Assembly (NCBI RefSeq): GCF_018607965.1
Contig: NZ_JABBAM010000109.1
Span: 1-57,085 of the forward strand
Reading direction: 5' to 3'
DNA length: 57,085 nt
From: Planktotalea sp.
GTDB taxonomy: Bacteria > Pseudomonadota > Alphaproteobacteria > Rhodobacterales > Rhodobacteraceae
Both the position numbers and the translations under genes were made by a program. The notes below the pieces were generated by a model. The model was not told the origin of the DNA and did no database searches. It saw only the letters and a list, made by a program, of their open reading frames with translations. Shown piece by piece: positions 1-10,158 of the stretch; position 1 is the first letter of the stretch; each line of letters starts with the position of its first letter.

Positions 1-1584
1 CGTGAATCATATCAGCCCCACAGGCTCAATCAGTTAATGGGTCCTGACCATAGCCTATCGGATGATTTCGCAGTTTTTTGGGCCAGTCACAGGTGTCAAA
101 GTGAATGAAAATAAGGGCGCGTTATCCTTATCCAATCCCCTTTCATTTGAATTTGTTTCGAATGGCTTGCTGACGTGTAACAATATTGAAGCCGGTGATT
201 TTCTAACAGGTATCGACTTGATCGCACCTGATTGGGGGTCCTTTCGCGACGCCCTTGATGATCGCTTTTCGGACCTTCCAAGAACGGTGACCACTCGAAC
301 CGCGCAAATCTCACACGTGTTTCTGCCCCGATCCCTCGCTGACCCGATGGAACTAGAAATAGAACAGCACTCATCAGGGGCGTCCGTTTTCATCCGTCAA
401 CGCGTGAGCGACCTTGATATTGACGGGATTGCCCTGCACGATGTCCTTTCAGCCTTGCCAAAGCTTGAACTGATTAAATCAGTTAGCGACCGCGCGCCCT
501 TTCCAGTTTGGCAAACACTTGCAGACGGATCCGTGGGCTGGTCAAACGCGCGGTACAAAACACTGGATGCACAGGTTTCACGTGATGATGATGCGGTGTT
601 ATTCAATTTCACACCTACGACAGAAGCAACTGACAAGCCTACGCGCGTGACGGTGAAGGATGACGCCCATAATCGCGCCTATTGGTTTGATGTAACCAGC
701 CAAGAATTTGATCAAGGCTACATGAATTTTACGGTCGATATGCACGCCGGAATCAGCGCGGAATCAGCCCAGCGCAATTTCGTTCAAACTTTGGCCAAAA
801 CCTTTGCCCACCTTGCAACAGGGCTCGCTATTTTTGATCGTAATCGGCAATTGGTCCTCTTTAACCCATCCCTTTTTGATATCACCGAACTGACACCGGA
901 ATTTCTGACGGCTCGGCCAAACCTTTTCTCCTTTTTGATCAATTGCGTGACAATCAGATCATGCCAGAGCCCAAGAATTATTCAAACTGGCGCAAACGCA
1001 TCGCCGATGTAATATCCGCGGCAAGCGAGGATAATTTCAACGAAACACGGCATCTTCCAAACGGCCTGACGTATCGCGTTACGGGTAGACCCCATCCTGA
1101 CGGCGCAATCGCTTTCCTTTTTGAAGACATCAGTGCCGAAATTTCCCTGACGCGCAGGTTTCGCAGTGAAGCAGAAGTCACGCGGTCTGCCTTGGATTCG
1201 ATGGATCACGCTATCGCCATCTTCGATCCCGCAGGCTTTGTCCAACAGTGCAATGCGGCTATGGAACACTTTGTTGACGAAAGTGCAGAAAGCAATCTTG
1301 AGACCATGTCCGTGCGCGACATCACGCGTCTTTGGCAAAAGACATGCAAGCCAAGCCCTGCTTGGGGTGAAATTCGCGATTTCGTGGCCGGCCATTCAGA
1401 ACGTGAGGTATGGACCACCGTCCTGCAGCGCAAGAATGGAGAAACGTTTGATCTTCAGGTTTCGCCCTTGGTTTCTGGTGCCAGTCTTGTCACCTTAACA
1501 CCAAAACCAGTTGTGCTTTTTTCAGCCAACCCAGCAATGTTGGTCAACGCAAACGGCAAGCAAAGCCCGACAGTCGCAGTCTAG
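1..1584 (+). pseudogene. Multi-PAS sensor protein, 5'-truncated by the window, two frameshifts
   Basis: The coding signal runs from the window edge to a TAG stop at 1582-1584 but changes frame twice. From base 1, frame 1 reads a segment containing SYQPHRLNQLMGPDH and then meets a stop at 106-108. The protein continues in frame 2 (62-1012) and then in frame 1 again (about 937-1584). The shifts map to T runs: six Ts at 74-79, which look like one too many, and five Ts at 932-936, which look like one too few. The second join restores a smooth reading, FSFFDQLRDNQIM. The sequence resembles PAS folds (GLAIFDRNRQLVLFNPSLF, then DSMDHAIAIFDPAGFVQQCN). No histidine-kinase H-box or ATPase motif is visible before the stop. 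Alternatively the 62-1012 frame could start at its own ATG. The gene abuts tsaE, 48 bp downstream. Either it is decayed or the T runs were miscounted in sequencing. Confidence 0.75.
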
Positions 1585-1632
1585 TCGCAATTCGCAGTTT
1601 CGTATCGTGCGAAAGCACCGTAACTTGCGGTC

Positions 1633-2106
1633 ATGTCCATCACCTTGCCCAATCTTTTACTAGACACACCAAGTGCAACGACCGAAATCGCATCGCGTAT
1701 CGGCGCATGTCTGATTGCAGGCGACACGCTCTTGTTGCACGGGGATATTGGCGCCGGGAAAAGCTATTTCGCGCGTGCGCTCATTCAATCCCTGCAAGAT
1801 CGCCCCGAAGATGTGCCATCGCCAACCTTCACCTTAGTGCAAACCTATGAAACGCAATTGGGCGAGGTTTGGCACGCTGATCTTTACAGATTAAGTGATC
1901 CAGGTGAGGCCGAAGAGTTGGGCCTAACCGACGCCTTTAGCAGCGCGATTTGTCTGATCGAATGGCCAGACCGATTGGCAAGTCTGGCCCCCAAAGGCGC
2001 GCTCTCGCTACATTTTCAATACACTGACAACAACACGCAACGTGACCTTTCCTTCATGGGTGGTTCAGATACGTTGTGTACGCGCATATCAAGGGCCTTA
2101 GCATGA
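1633..2106 (+). CDS. tsaE: tRNA t6A37 biosynthesis ATPase TsaE
   Basis: This 157-residue protein is the P-loop ATPase that works with TsaB and TsaD to place the threonylcarbamoyl group on A37 of ANN-decoding tRNAs. The Walker A motif GDIGAGKS lies at residues 37-44. The family motif SPTFTLVQTYE follows at about 63-73, and HADLYRL at 81-87. The length is normal for TsaE. Its stop overlaps the start of the next gene (ATGA, 2103-2106), so the two are probably translationally coupled. The function is cytoplasmic and essential in most bacteria. The identification rests on the complete motif set. Confidence 0.95.
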   Translation: MSITLPNLLLDTPSATTEIASRIGACLIAGDTLLLHGDIGAGKSYFARALIQSLQDRPEDVPSPTFTLVQTYETQLGEVWHADLYRLSDPGEAEELGLTDAFSSAICLIEWPDRLASLAPKGALSLHFQYTDNNTQRDLSFMGGSDTLCTRISRALA

Positions 2107-3128
2107 CCGATAGAAACGACGTAATCACCAAATTCCTTGCGAACACACCTTGGGCCGATGCACCACGCACGCCACTGGCGGGTGATGCCTCAATGCGCAA
2201 ATACCAACGTCTCGACGCGAACAAGGCTGGTCAGATTGCAGTCCTCATGGATGCTGACCCAAACCTTGGAAATGATGTCAGGCCCTTTCTAAAAATCACC
2301 AAGTATCTGCGTAGTATTGGTCTTAGTGCGCCTGAAATTTACCACTCCGATATCGCAAATGGTTTACTTATTATCGAGGATCTTGGAGATGCGCTCTACG
2401 CTCGCGTTGTTCTGGAGGCTCCCGAGCAAGAGATCCCCCTCTACCAAGCCGCAACAGATACCTTGTTTCAGCTTCACAAATCGCCACCTCCCACGCTTGA
2501 TCCGTATGATGCAAATTTGATGACACAAATGGCAGGTCTTGCTTTTAATTGGTATCAATTGGGTGCATCAGACGGTGTGGATACTGCCGCCAAAAACGCG
2601 TTCAAAAATAAGTTTATGTCATTATTAGACACTGAAATTGACCCACCCAGCGTTCTGATCCAACGAGATTACCACGCTGAAAATCTACTGTGGCTTCCAA
2701 GCCGTGCCAACAATGCACGCGTCGGTTTGTTGGACTATCAGGACGCGCTTCTGGGCCATCCCGCCTATGATCTCGTTTCGCTTCTCAAAGATGCGCGCAG
2801 GGACGTGCCGCAAGACATCGAAGAAATGATGATCCTGCGCTATGTTCAAATATCAGGGACAAATGACGCGAATTTTCGAAACGCCTACCATCTTCTTGGA
2901 CTACAAAGAAACCTGCGCATCCTCGGTGTATTTGCGCGCCTGTCCATGCATTTTGGCAAGCCGTCCTACATCGACCTAATTTCCCGTGTTTGGGATCACA
3001 TCCAGCGAGATCTTAAGCAACCGATCAATGCGCCCCTTGCTGCAATTTTGAATGAAGCGCTGCCCATTCCAACCCTCGACATTCTTCAAAGGCTTAAAGA
3101 CAAATGCGCGACAGTCCCAACGCTGTAA
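2103..3128 (+). CDS. amgK: N-acetylmuramate/N-acetylglucosamine anomeric kinase AmgK
   Basis: This aminoglycoside-phosphotransferase-fold kinase has 341 residues when started at the ATG that overlaps the tsaE stop; a longer in-frame start at 2076 would run into tsaE. The N-terminal motif GDASMRKYQRL, the catalytic loop QRDYHAENLLWL and the metal-binding LLDYQDALLGHPAYDL are typical of AmgK. In Pseudomonas and Caulobacter AmgK phosphorylates recycled MurNAc at the anomeric carbon, and MurU then makes UDP-MurNAc, bypassing MurA. The next gene is MurU and overlaps by 25 bp, which strongly supports this assignment over a generic phosphotransferase. The product is cytoplasmic and acts in peptidoglycan recycling. 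Confidence 0.87.
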   Translation: MTDRNDVITKFLANTPWADAPRTPLAGDASMRKYQRLDANKAGQIAVLMDADPNLGNDVRPFLKITKYLRSIGLSAPEIYHSDIANGLLIIEDLGDALYARVVLEAPEQEIPLYQAATDTLFQLHKSPPPTLDPYDANLMTQMAGLAFNWYQLGASDGVDTAAKNAFKNKFMSLLDTEIDPPSVLIQRDYHAENLLWLPSRANNARVGLLDYQDALLGHPAYDLVSLLKDARRDVPQDIEEMMILRYVQISGTNDANFRNAYHLLGLQRNLRILGVFARLSMHFGKPSYIDLISRVWDHIQRDLKQPINAPLAAILNEALPIPTLDILQRLKDKCATVPTL

Positions 3129-3799
3129 TGCTCTTCGCGGCCGGCTTCGGTACGCGCATGGGTACACTCACAAAAGACCGCCCTAAGCCGCTGGTTAACG
3201 TCGCAGGTCGCGCCTTGCTGGATCATGCGCTGGAGCAAGTTGACGGCATACAGCCAGATAGCATTGTTGTGAATTGCCACTATTTCCCTGATCAAATCAA
3301 AACACACCTCAAGGATCGCGCAGACATTACCCTAATCCATGAAGACCAAGAGATTTTGGAAACAGGTGGCGGACTTAAAAACGCATTACCAGCGTTGGGG
3401 AGTGGGTCAGTTTTCACGATGAACACAGATGCGGCTTGGCTTGGGCCCAACCCCCTACAGGCACTTTTGGCTGCTTGGGAGCCTGAAAAAATGGATGCGC
3501 TGTTGCTCTGCGTTCCCTTGCAACATGCTGTTGGGCATAAAGGGTCAGGCGATTTCATTCTTGGCAGTGAAGATCGGATCACCTACGGCGCAGGTGACAT
3601 CTACACAGGTCTGCAAATCATCCGAACGGATCGCCTTTCTGAAATTTCTGACGTGTCATTCTCATTGAAACTGCTTTGGGCGAAATTGCTCGTCGAACAG
3701 CGTATGTTCGGTCTGTGCTACACTGGAAAGTGGTGTGATGTTGGAACGCCCGAAGGCATCACGTTAGCTGAAAACATGCTGGACCAAACCGATGTTTGA
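3104..3799 (+). CDS. murU: N-acetylmuramate alpha-1-phosphate uridylyltransferase MurU
   Basis: This 231-residue nucleotidyltransferase carries the sugar-nucleotide signature AAGFGTRM...RPKPL near residues 10-28. The later motif ETGGGLKNALP and the acidic NTDAAWLGP fit the active site of MurU/RmlA-like enzymes. It would convert MurNAc-alpha-1-phosphate and UTP to UDP-MurNAc, using the product of AmgK encoded just upstream (25-bp overlap). Its end overlaps the start of addB by 8 bp. Together amgK and murU form the recycling branch that gives some Gram-negatives intrinsic fosfomycin tolerance. A related glucose- or mannose-1-phosphate transferase is possible but less likely given the neighbour. 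Confidence 0.88.
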   Translation: MRDSPNAVMLFAAGFGTRMGTLTKDRPKPLVNVAGRALLDHALEQVDGIQPDSIVVNCHYFPDQIKTHLKDRADITLIHEDQEILETGGGLKNALPALGSGSVFTMNTDAAWLGPNPLQALLAAWEPEKMDALLLCVPLQHAVGHKGSGDFILGSEDRITYGAGDIYTGLQIIRTDRLSEISDVSFSLKLLWAKLLVEQRMFGLCYTGKWCDVGTPEGITLAENMLDQTDV

Positions 3800-6734
3800 A
3801 CCACAATCCACACCCCGCATATTCGCACTCGGACTTGGCGTAGATTTTCCCCAAGTCTTGGTGGAGGGCGTGATCGAACGCATGAAAGACCAGCCGCCCG
3901 AAGCAATGGCGCGCGTTCAATTAATCGTAAACACCGCACGGATGCGTCGGCGCGTGACCTCGCTTTTCATTGGTGGTGGTGCGCGACTTTTACCCCAGAT
4001 CACATTGCTTGGTGACATCGGGAAGCACCCGAAATTTCACACAATCCCACAAGCGGTCTCCCCCTTGTCGCGCCGTATCGAATTAATCTCGCTCGTGGAT
4101 GCGCTTTTGCAGCAGAACCCAACGCTCGCAGCGCGCAGTTCTTTATTTGATCTTGCAGATTCACTCGCTGGGTTGATGGACGAAATGCAGGGTGAAGGCG
4201 TATCGCTTGAAGATATTTCGAACCTTGAGGTTTCTGATAAATCAGGACACTGGGCGCGCACGAAAGAGTTCATCAGCATCGTCGGAAAATTCCTCGACAT
4301 CTCGCAAGAGCAACCCGATACGCAAGCCCGCGCGCGCGCTGTTGTCCTCGCTCAGATCGCCGATTGGCAGGAAAACCCACCAGACCACCCTATCATTTTG
4401 GCCGGCTCTACGGGATCACGTGGCACGACTGCGCTGCTTATGAATGCCCTCACCAAGCTACCACAAGGAGCGGTCATTTTGCCTGGTTTCGACACTGATA
4501 CGCCCTCCGAAGTTTGGGAGGAATTGATTGTTGAGCACCCTTCTAGAATGGATCCCCAAGATCATCCGCAATACAGGTTCGCCAAGCTTCTCAAAGACCT
4601 CGAACTTCACCCCGAGCGCGTTCCGCCTTGGATACAAGCACCCCCAACAGACGGCCCACGCAACAAGGTTGTTTCACTTGCGCTGCGCCCCGTTCCTGTC
4701 ACCGATGGGTGGCTGCGCGATGGTCCGGACTTGGGTAATTTACCCAGCGCTATGCAGAACGTAACGCTATTGGAACCACAAACGTCGCGCGAAGAAGCGC
4801 TTGTGATCGCGATGCGTCTTCGCCTTGCCGCTGAGCAGGGAAAAACCGCTGCCCTTATCACGCCGGATCGTATGTTAACCCGCCAAGTCACCGCTGCATT
4901 GGATCGCTGGGATATCAAACCCGATGATAGTGCGGGCATACCTTTACAGCTTTCACCACCCGGGCGCTTTTTGCGTCACGTACTGGACCTATTCACGCGA
5001 TCACTTGATGCCGAAGCGTTGCTGACACTTCTAAAACACCCGCTCACCCATTCGGAATCAGATCGCGGCATCCATCTGCTTTTGACTCGTGAACTTGAAC
5101 TCTCTATTCGCAAATACGGTCCTGCGTTTCCTGATGCAGAAAGCCTTCAAAAATGGGCGGATAAGAACAAGCTTGAAGGTGCCGCTGAATGGGCCAACTG
5201 GGTCGCCGAAACATTCTGTGGACATCAAATTGAAGGCCCCCAAAATGCTGTTGAGTTGGCCGAACGCCATATTGACTTGGCTGAACGGATTTCTCTTGGT
5301 CAATCTAGCGAAGGTGTCGGAGAGCTGTGGAAGGAAGCTGCTGGTCGCGAAGCGCTTTCACAATGGATGATGCTGCATCCGTTCCTGGATGCTTTGCCCG
5401 ATCTAAGCGCACGTGATTATGCAGACTTATTCGGTGGCATTCTTTCGAAAGGCGAAGTGCGCAATCCTGACACAGATCATCCAAATGTTCTGATTTGGGG
5501 CACCTTGGAAGCGCGGGTTCAAGGGGCCGACCTGCTTATTCTTGCGGGGCTGAATGAGGGAAGTTGGCCCGAGGTACCCAGTCCAGATCCTTGGTTAAAC
5601 CGTTTTATGCGCGCCGATTCGGGGCTGCTCTTACCTGAACGCCGCGTTGGTCTGTCCGCGCATGATTTTCAACAAGCAATTGCCGCACCAAAAGTTTGGC
5701 TGTCGCGCGCGCAACGCTCTGACGATGCGCAGACTGTGCCCTCAAGATGGCTCAACCGATTAACCAATCTCATGGGTGGTTTACCTGATCAGAACGGCCC
5801 TGAAGCAATAGACCAAATGCGCGAACGTGGACAAGCGTGGTTGGATCGGGTGTTGCAATTGGAAACTCCAATTGATGCATCGCCTGCTGTGCGCCCCTCA
5901 CCGCGCCCACCACTTACAGCGCGACCAAAACAGCTTTCGGTGACCGAAATTAAGACGCTCGTGCGTGACCCTTATGCGATCTACGCCAAACATGTTCTGC
6001 GCCTGTCGCCGCTGGATAGTCTTGTCAAAACCGCCGATGCCCGCCTACGCGGAATCGCCGTGCATCAAGTCTTTGAGGACTTCGTGCACGATTGGAAAGC
6101 CGACAGCACTCCTGAGGATTTGGTTGCAATAGCGCGGCGTATTTTCGCGGATGACGTTGATTGGCCATCTGCGCGTTTAATGTGGGAAGCCCACATCGCG
6201 CGTATTGCTGAGGATTTCGTCACGCAAGAACGCGAACGGCAGCAAAACAACGTGTCCACGCATCTAGAGGTCAAAGGCGAAAGTACCCTTCGCGACCTTG
6301 GCTTTACCTTGAGCGTCAAAGCAGACCGCATTGATCTGAATGACCGAAGTGGTGTGCATTTGTATGACTATAAGACGGGTCAAATTCCAACTAAACCACA
6401 ACAGCTCTCGTTCGATCTTCAGCTATTGCTAGAGGCCGCGATGGCCGAACGCGGTGACTTTGAAGGGCTGAACCCGCGCCATGTTGAAAGCGCCACGTAT
6501 TTAGGTGTTGGGACGAGTGTTAAGTCTGTGCCAGCCCCCTTGAATGAAAAACCGACAGCGCAAGTGTGGAAGGAATTCCACAAACTGATATCGGATTATC
6601 AAGACCCTAAAAAGGGCTTTACGGCCCGTCGTGCAATGGAGAAATCCAAAAGTTTTGGGCGTTACGATCAGCTTTCGCGCTTTGGAGAATGGGACGAAAC
6701 CAACAGGCCCGATGATGGGGGAGTCACATCATGA
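3792..6734 (+). CDS. addB: Double-strand break repair protein AddB
   Basis: This 980-residue subunit forms the AddAB helicase-nuclease with AddA, which resects double-strand ends for RecA loading. The N-terminus (IFALGLGVDFPQVLVEGV) is the alphaproteobacterial AddB type. I see no GxxxxGKT Walker A there. The C-terminus holds a PD-(D/E)XK nuclease domain with GIAVHQVFEDF at about residue 755 and the DYKTGQIP core at about 857, followed by QLSFDLQLLLEAA. The C-terminal cysteines that hold an Fe-S cluster in Bacillus AddB are absent. The gene overlaps addA by 4 bp (ATGA at 6731-6734). Confidence 0.95.
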   Translation: MFEPQSTPRIFALGLGVDFPQVLVEGVIERMKDQPPEAMARVQLIVNTARMRRRVTSLFIGGGARLLPQITLLGDIGKHPKFHTIPQAVSPLSRRIELISLVDALLQQNPTLAARSSLFDLADSLAGLMDEMQGEGVSLEDISNLEVSDKSGHWARTKEFISIVGKFLDISQEQPDTQARARAVVLAQIADWQENPPDHPIILAGSTGSRGTTALLMNALTKLPQGAVILPGFDTDTPSEVWEELIVEHPSRMDPQDHPQYRFAKLLKDLELHPERVPPWIQAPPTDGPRNKVVSLALRPVPVTDGWLRDGPDLGNLPSAMQNVTLLEPQTSREEALVIAMRLRLAAEQGKTAALITPDRMLTRQVTAALDRWDIKPDDSAGIPLQLSPPGRFLRHVLDLFTRSLDAEALLTLLKHPLTHSESDRGIHLLLTRELELSIRKYGPAFPDAESLQKWADKNKLEGAAEWANWVAETFCGHQIEGPQNAVELAERHIDLAERISLGQSSEGVGELWKEAAGREALSQWMMLHPFLDALPDLSARDYADLFGGILSKGEVRNPDTDHPNVLIWGTLEARVQGADLLILAGLNEGSWPEVPSPDPWLNRFMRADSGLLLPERRVGLSAHDFQQAIAAPKVWLSRAQRSDDAQTVPSRWLNRLTNLMGGLPDQNGPEAIDQMRERGQAWLDRVLQLETPIDASPAVRPSPRPPLTARPKQLSVTEIKTLVRDPYAIYAKHVLRLSPLDSLVKTADARLRGIAVHQVFEDFVHDWKADSTPEDLVAIARRIFADDVDWPSARLMWEAHIARIAEDFVTQERERQQNNVSTHLEVKGESTLRDLGFTLSVKADRIDLNDRSGVHLYDYKTGQIPTKPQQLSFDLQLLLEAAMAERGDFEGLNPRHVESATYLGVGTSVKSVPAPLNEKPTAQVWKEFHKLISDYQDPKKGFTARRAMEKSKSFGRYDQLSRFGEWDETNRPDDGGVTS

Positions 6735-9700
6735 TCCAACACGATGACGCGACCCGAGCACAGGTAAATGCCGCGCGCCCACATTTTTCTACATGGCTTT
6801 CGGCCAACGCGGGCTCTGGCAAAACCCGCGTTCTGACAGACCGCGTTGCGCGCCTTCTTTTGGCGCAAGTCCCCCCCGAACGCATCTTGTGTTTGACCTA
6901 CACCAAGGCCGCGGCAGCAGAAATGCAGAACCGCCTTTTCAAGCGCCTTGGCAAATGGGCAATGCTGGACAACGAAAAATTACAAGCCGCATTGCAAGAG
7001 CTTGGCGAAGAAGGCGCGATTGATATAGAGGCCCTACGCAAAGCCCGAACGCTTTTCGCTGCCGCGATTGAAGCGCCGGGTGGTTTGAAAATTCAAACTA
7101 TCCATTCGTTTTGTTCAACCATTTTGCGCCGTTTTCCGTTAGAGGCAAATGTCAGCCCACAGTTCGCAGAGATGGAAGAACGCGCGTCTGATCTATTGCG
7201 CGAAGAGATCATCGAAGACATGGCCAGCGGCGATGAGGCTGCAATGATCATGGACTTGGCGACGGTTACAGGCGCTTATGATCTGACAGCGCTTAGCGGT
7301 GAAATCGTCGGTCAGCGCACAGCGATGATCACACCGCCAACGGACACAGCCATCTACGGTGCCTTCGATCTTGATCCCAACACGACACCCGAAACCATCG
7401 CCAGTTCGGTCTTTATGGGTGGTGAAGGGGGCGTTCTTGCTGCGCTCATTCCTGCATTAAATGGATCGAGTGTTAACGATGTTAAGCTCGCGGCAAAGCT
7501 CTCGTTAGTAACCACCCTAGACGCAAAATCTTTATCAGCGCTCGAGGGGGCATTCCTGACAGCAGACGGACGTTCCAAAGCTGGGAAAATCCCTGCCAAG
7601 AAAGCACAAAAAGACTTCATCGCGCATCAATCTGCGTTGGACGCTTGGATCGAACGTATCGAGGCCGCACGTGCGTCTCGCCTGAAGCTTGCAGCCGTTC
7701 AAAAGACCCTTCACCTGAACCGTTTCGCAGCAGCGTTTCTAAAGCGGTACGAGGCGCGCAAACAAGCACATGGCTGGCTGGATTTCGACGATCTCATTCT
7801 AAAAACGCGCGACTTGCTGGCAAATTCGGAAATGGCGCAATGGGTGCTGTATAAGCTCGACGGCGGCATTGATCACATCCTCGTTGACGAAGCGCAAGAC
7901 ACGAGCCCAGCACAATGGGACGTGATTGAACGCCTTACCTCCGAAATTATTGCCGGCGAGGGTGCGCGCGGTGAAGTGCCGCGTGCGATCTTTGTAGTGG
8001 GTGACAAAAAGCAGTCGATCTATTCGTTTCAGGGTGCAGATCCGCGCGAATTTGATCGGATGCACGGCGAATTTGACGAACGTTTGCACCCCACGAATTC
8101 ACCACTTGTTCCTGCTGAATTGCTCTATTCTTTCCGCTCTGCTAGCTGCATTCTTGAACTGGTCGACCAAACGTTTGAAGGCCATGCAGCAGCGGGCTTT
8201 GACAGCTCGATCCACCTTGCCTTTGACGGCGGCCCCCCCGGTCGCATTGATATTTGGCCCGCCATTCCCAAGGCGGAAAAAGCAGACAATGACGCCGATT
8301 GGTCAGACACCGTCGACAAGCTTGGCGAGAATGATGAAATCGTTCTGATGGCGCGTCGCATTGCTGGTGAAATCAAGCGGATGACGGGACGAGATGGTGG
8401 AAAACCCGAACCAATCTACGACCAAAAACTGAAAGCGTTTCGCCCCGTTCGTGCGGGCGACATTCTAATCCTTGTTCAGCGTCGATCTGATCTGTTCGAA
8501 GAGATCATCCGCGAATGTAAGGTTGCAGAACTGCCCATCGCGGGTGCGGATCGCTTAAAGGTTGGCGCAGAAATGGCCGTGCGCGATTTGCAGGCTTTGC
8601 TTAGTTTTCTCGCAACGCCAGAAGATGACTATGCATTGGCCGTCGTCTTGAAATCCCCCTTGTTTGGGTGGAGCGAAAAGCAGCTTTTCGATGTGGCCAA
8701 TGATCGTGGATCACGCTTCTTGTGGCAGGAACTACGTGGGCAAAAAGGTCAGCATCCCGACGTGCTTCGGGTACTCGAAGACCTGCGTAGCCAAGCCGAT
8801 TTCTTGCGCCCCTACGATCTGATCGAACGTGTCCTAACCCGCCACAATGGCCGCAAACATTTCATCGGTCGCCTTGGGCGCGAAGCGGAAGACGGCATCG
8901 ACGCGCTGCTTGCCCAAGCCCTGTCATTTGAGCGTAGCCGCATTCCATCGCTGACGGGTTTCCTGACATGGATGGAAAAAGATGACCTGACGATCAAGCG
9001 CCAACTTAGCCAAGATCGCGACGAAATTCGCGTGATGACGGTGCACGGATCTAAGGGGCTTGAGGCGCCCATCGTGATCATGCCCGAAACCCAAAAACGC
9101 CAAAGCCCCAAGGGTGGTTCGCTGATCAAGATTGATGACCTTGTTGCATGGAGCGTGCGCAAAGAGGATGCGCCCCAAGCGGTTCATGACGCCAAAGCCC
9201 AGCGCGAGGAGCGTCAGGCCGAGGAGCGGATGCGCTTGCTTTATGTCGCGATGACGCGTGCTGAAAAATGGCTAATCCTTGGCGCTGCTGGCGGCGTCGG
9301 CAAAACCGCTGAGGAGAGCTGGTACGGTATGGTCAACGCCGCTGCGCGCACGCGGCCGCATGTGGATCATGATTTCGGGTTTGGCACGGGCTTGCGAATC
9401 GAACCCGTTCCGTGGGGCGATGTTAACACCCAGCCAGCACGTGCGGCAGTAACGCCAATTCAGAACCTGGAACCCTTTTTTCTGAATCCCGCCCCACAGG
9501 TTATCGCGACGCCAGACACCCTCAGCCCCTCTAACCTTGGCGGTGCAAAGGCGCTTCCCAGTGAACAGGGTCTTGATGAAGACGCTGCAAAACTGCGGGG
9601 AACGCGCATTCATCTTTTGCTCGAACACTTCTCTGAAACGCCACCAGACAGCTGGCAGAACATTGCAAACGCGTTGCTTGGCGATATCACCGATCTTTCA

Positions 9701-10114
9701 GACCTCATCGTTGAGGCAAAACGCGTTGTTATGAACCCTGACCTTCGTTTCTTGTTCGCCAAGGGGTCGCTTTCAGAGGTGCCAATCACCGCAATTCTAC
9801 CTGAATTCGAGAACACTCCACTGCACGGCATCGTGGATCGCCTTATTGTGAACAAGACTGACGTATGGGTCGTCGATTTTAAAACCAATATTGCTGTGCC
9901 GCAATACATGGGCAAATGCCCCGAAGGATTACTACGCCAAATGGGTGCCTATCATGCTGCTTTGACGCAGATTTATCCCGAAAAGCGCATTCGCCCAGCC
10001 ATTGTTTGGACACGGGATGCCTCCCTTATGGAACTCTCGATTGATCATATGAAAGATGCGCTGCACAGGGCCAGTGAATCTATGCAGCTTGACGGCGTCA
10101 CCCCCAATACCTAG
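6731..10114 (+). CDS. addA: Double-strand break repair helicase-nuclease AddA
   Basis: This 1127-residue UvrD/Rep-type SF1A helicase with a C-terminal nuclease is the motor subunit of AddAB. Walker A is NAGSGKT at residues 26-32. Motif Ia (LTYTKAAAAEM) follows. Walker B is DEAQDTSPAQ at about residue 385, motif III is GDKKQSIYSFQGADP at about 421, and motif V is TVHGSKGLEAP near 770. The RecB-like nuclease region includes GTRIHLLLEHF at about 957 and VVDFKTN at about 1046. It is the last gene of the tsaE-amgK-murU-addB-addA run, in which every junction overlaps. trxA follows after 44 bp. Confidence 0.96.
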   Translation: MIQHDDATRAQVNAARPHFSTWLSANAGSGKTRVLTDRVARLLLAQVPPERILCLTYTKAAAAEMQNRLFKRLGKWAMLDNEKLQAALQELGEEGAIDIEALRKARTLFAAAIEAPGGLKIQTIHSFCSTILRRFPLEANVSPQFAEMEERASDLLREEIIEDMASGDEAAMIMDLATVTGAYDLTALSGEIVGQRTAMITPPTDTAIYGAFDLDPNTTPETIASSVFMGGEGGVLAALIPALNGSSVNDVKLAAKLSLVTTLDAKSLSALEGAFLTADGRSKAGKIPAKKAQKDFIAHQSALDAWIERIEAARASRLKLAAVQKTLHLNRFAAAFLKRYEARKQAHGWLDFDDLILKTRDLLANSEMAQWVLYKLDGGIDHILVDEAQDTSPAQWDVIERLTSEIIAGEGARGEVPRAIFVVGDKKQSIYSFQGADPREFDRMHGEFDERLHPTNSPLVPAELLYSFRSASCILELVDQTFEGHAAAGFDSSIHLAFDGGPPGRIDIWPAIPKAEKADNDADWSDTVDKLGENDEIVLMARRIAGEIKRMTGRDGGKPEPIYDQKLKAFRPVRAGDILILVQRRSDLFEEIIRECKVAELPIAGADRLKVGAEMAVRDLQALLSFLATPEDDYALAVVLKSPLFGWSEKQLFDVANDRGSRFLWQELRGQKGQHPDVLRVLEDLRSQADFLRPYDLIERVLTRHNGRKHFIGRLGREAEDGIDALLAQALSFERSRIPSLTGFLTWMEKDDLTIKRQLSQDRDEIRVMTVHGSKGLEAPIVIMPETQKRQSPKGGSLIKIDDLVAWSVRKEDAPQAVHDAKAQREERQAEERMRLLYVAMTRAEKWLILGAAGGVGKTAEESWYGMVNAAARTRPHVDHDFGFGTGLRIEPVPWGDVNTQPARAAVTPIQNLEPFFLNPAPQVIATPDTLSPSNLGGAKALPSEQGLDEDAAKLRGTRIHLLLEHFSETPPDSWQNIANALLGDITDLSDLIVEAKRVVMNPDLRFLFAKGSLSEVPITAILPEFENTPLHGIVDRLIVNKTDVWVVDFKTNIAVPQYMGKCPEGLLRQMGAYHAALTQIYPEKRIRPAIVWTRDASLMELSIDHMKDALHRASESMQLDGVTPNT

Positions 10115-10158
10115 TTTGAGCATCAAGAATTCCCGCGATATTCCCTAGGAGATACCCC

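Noticed and set aside
574-589. parS-like half-site in the PAS gene
   Set aside because: Only the left half matches the consensus.
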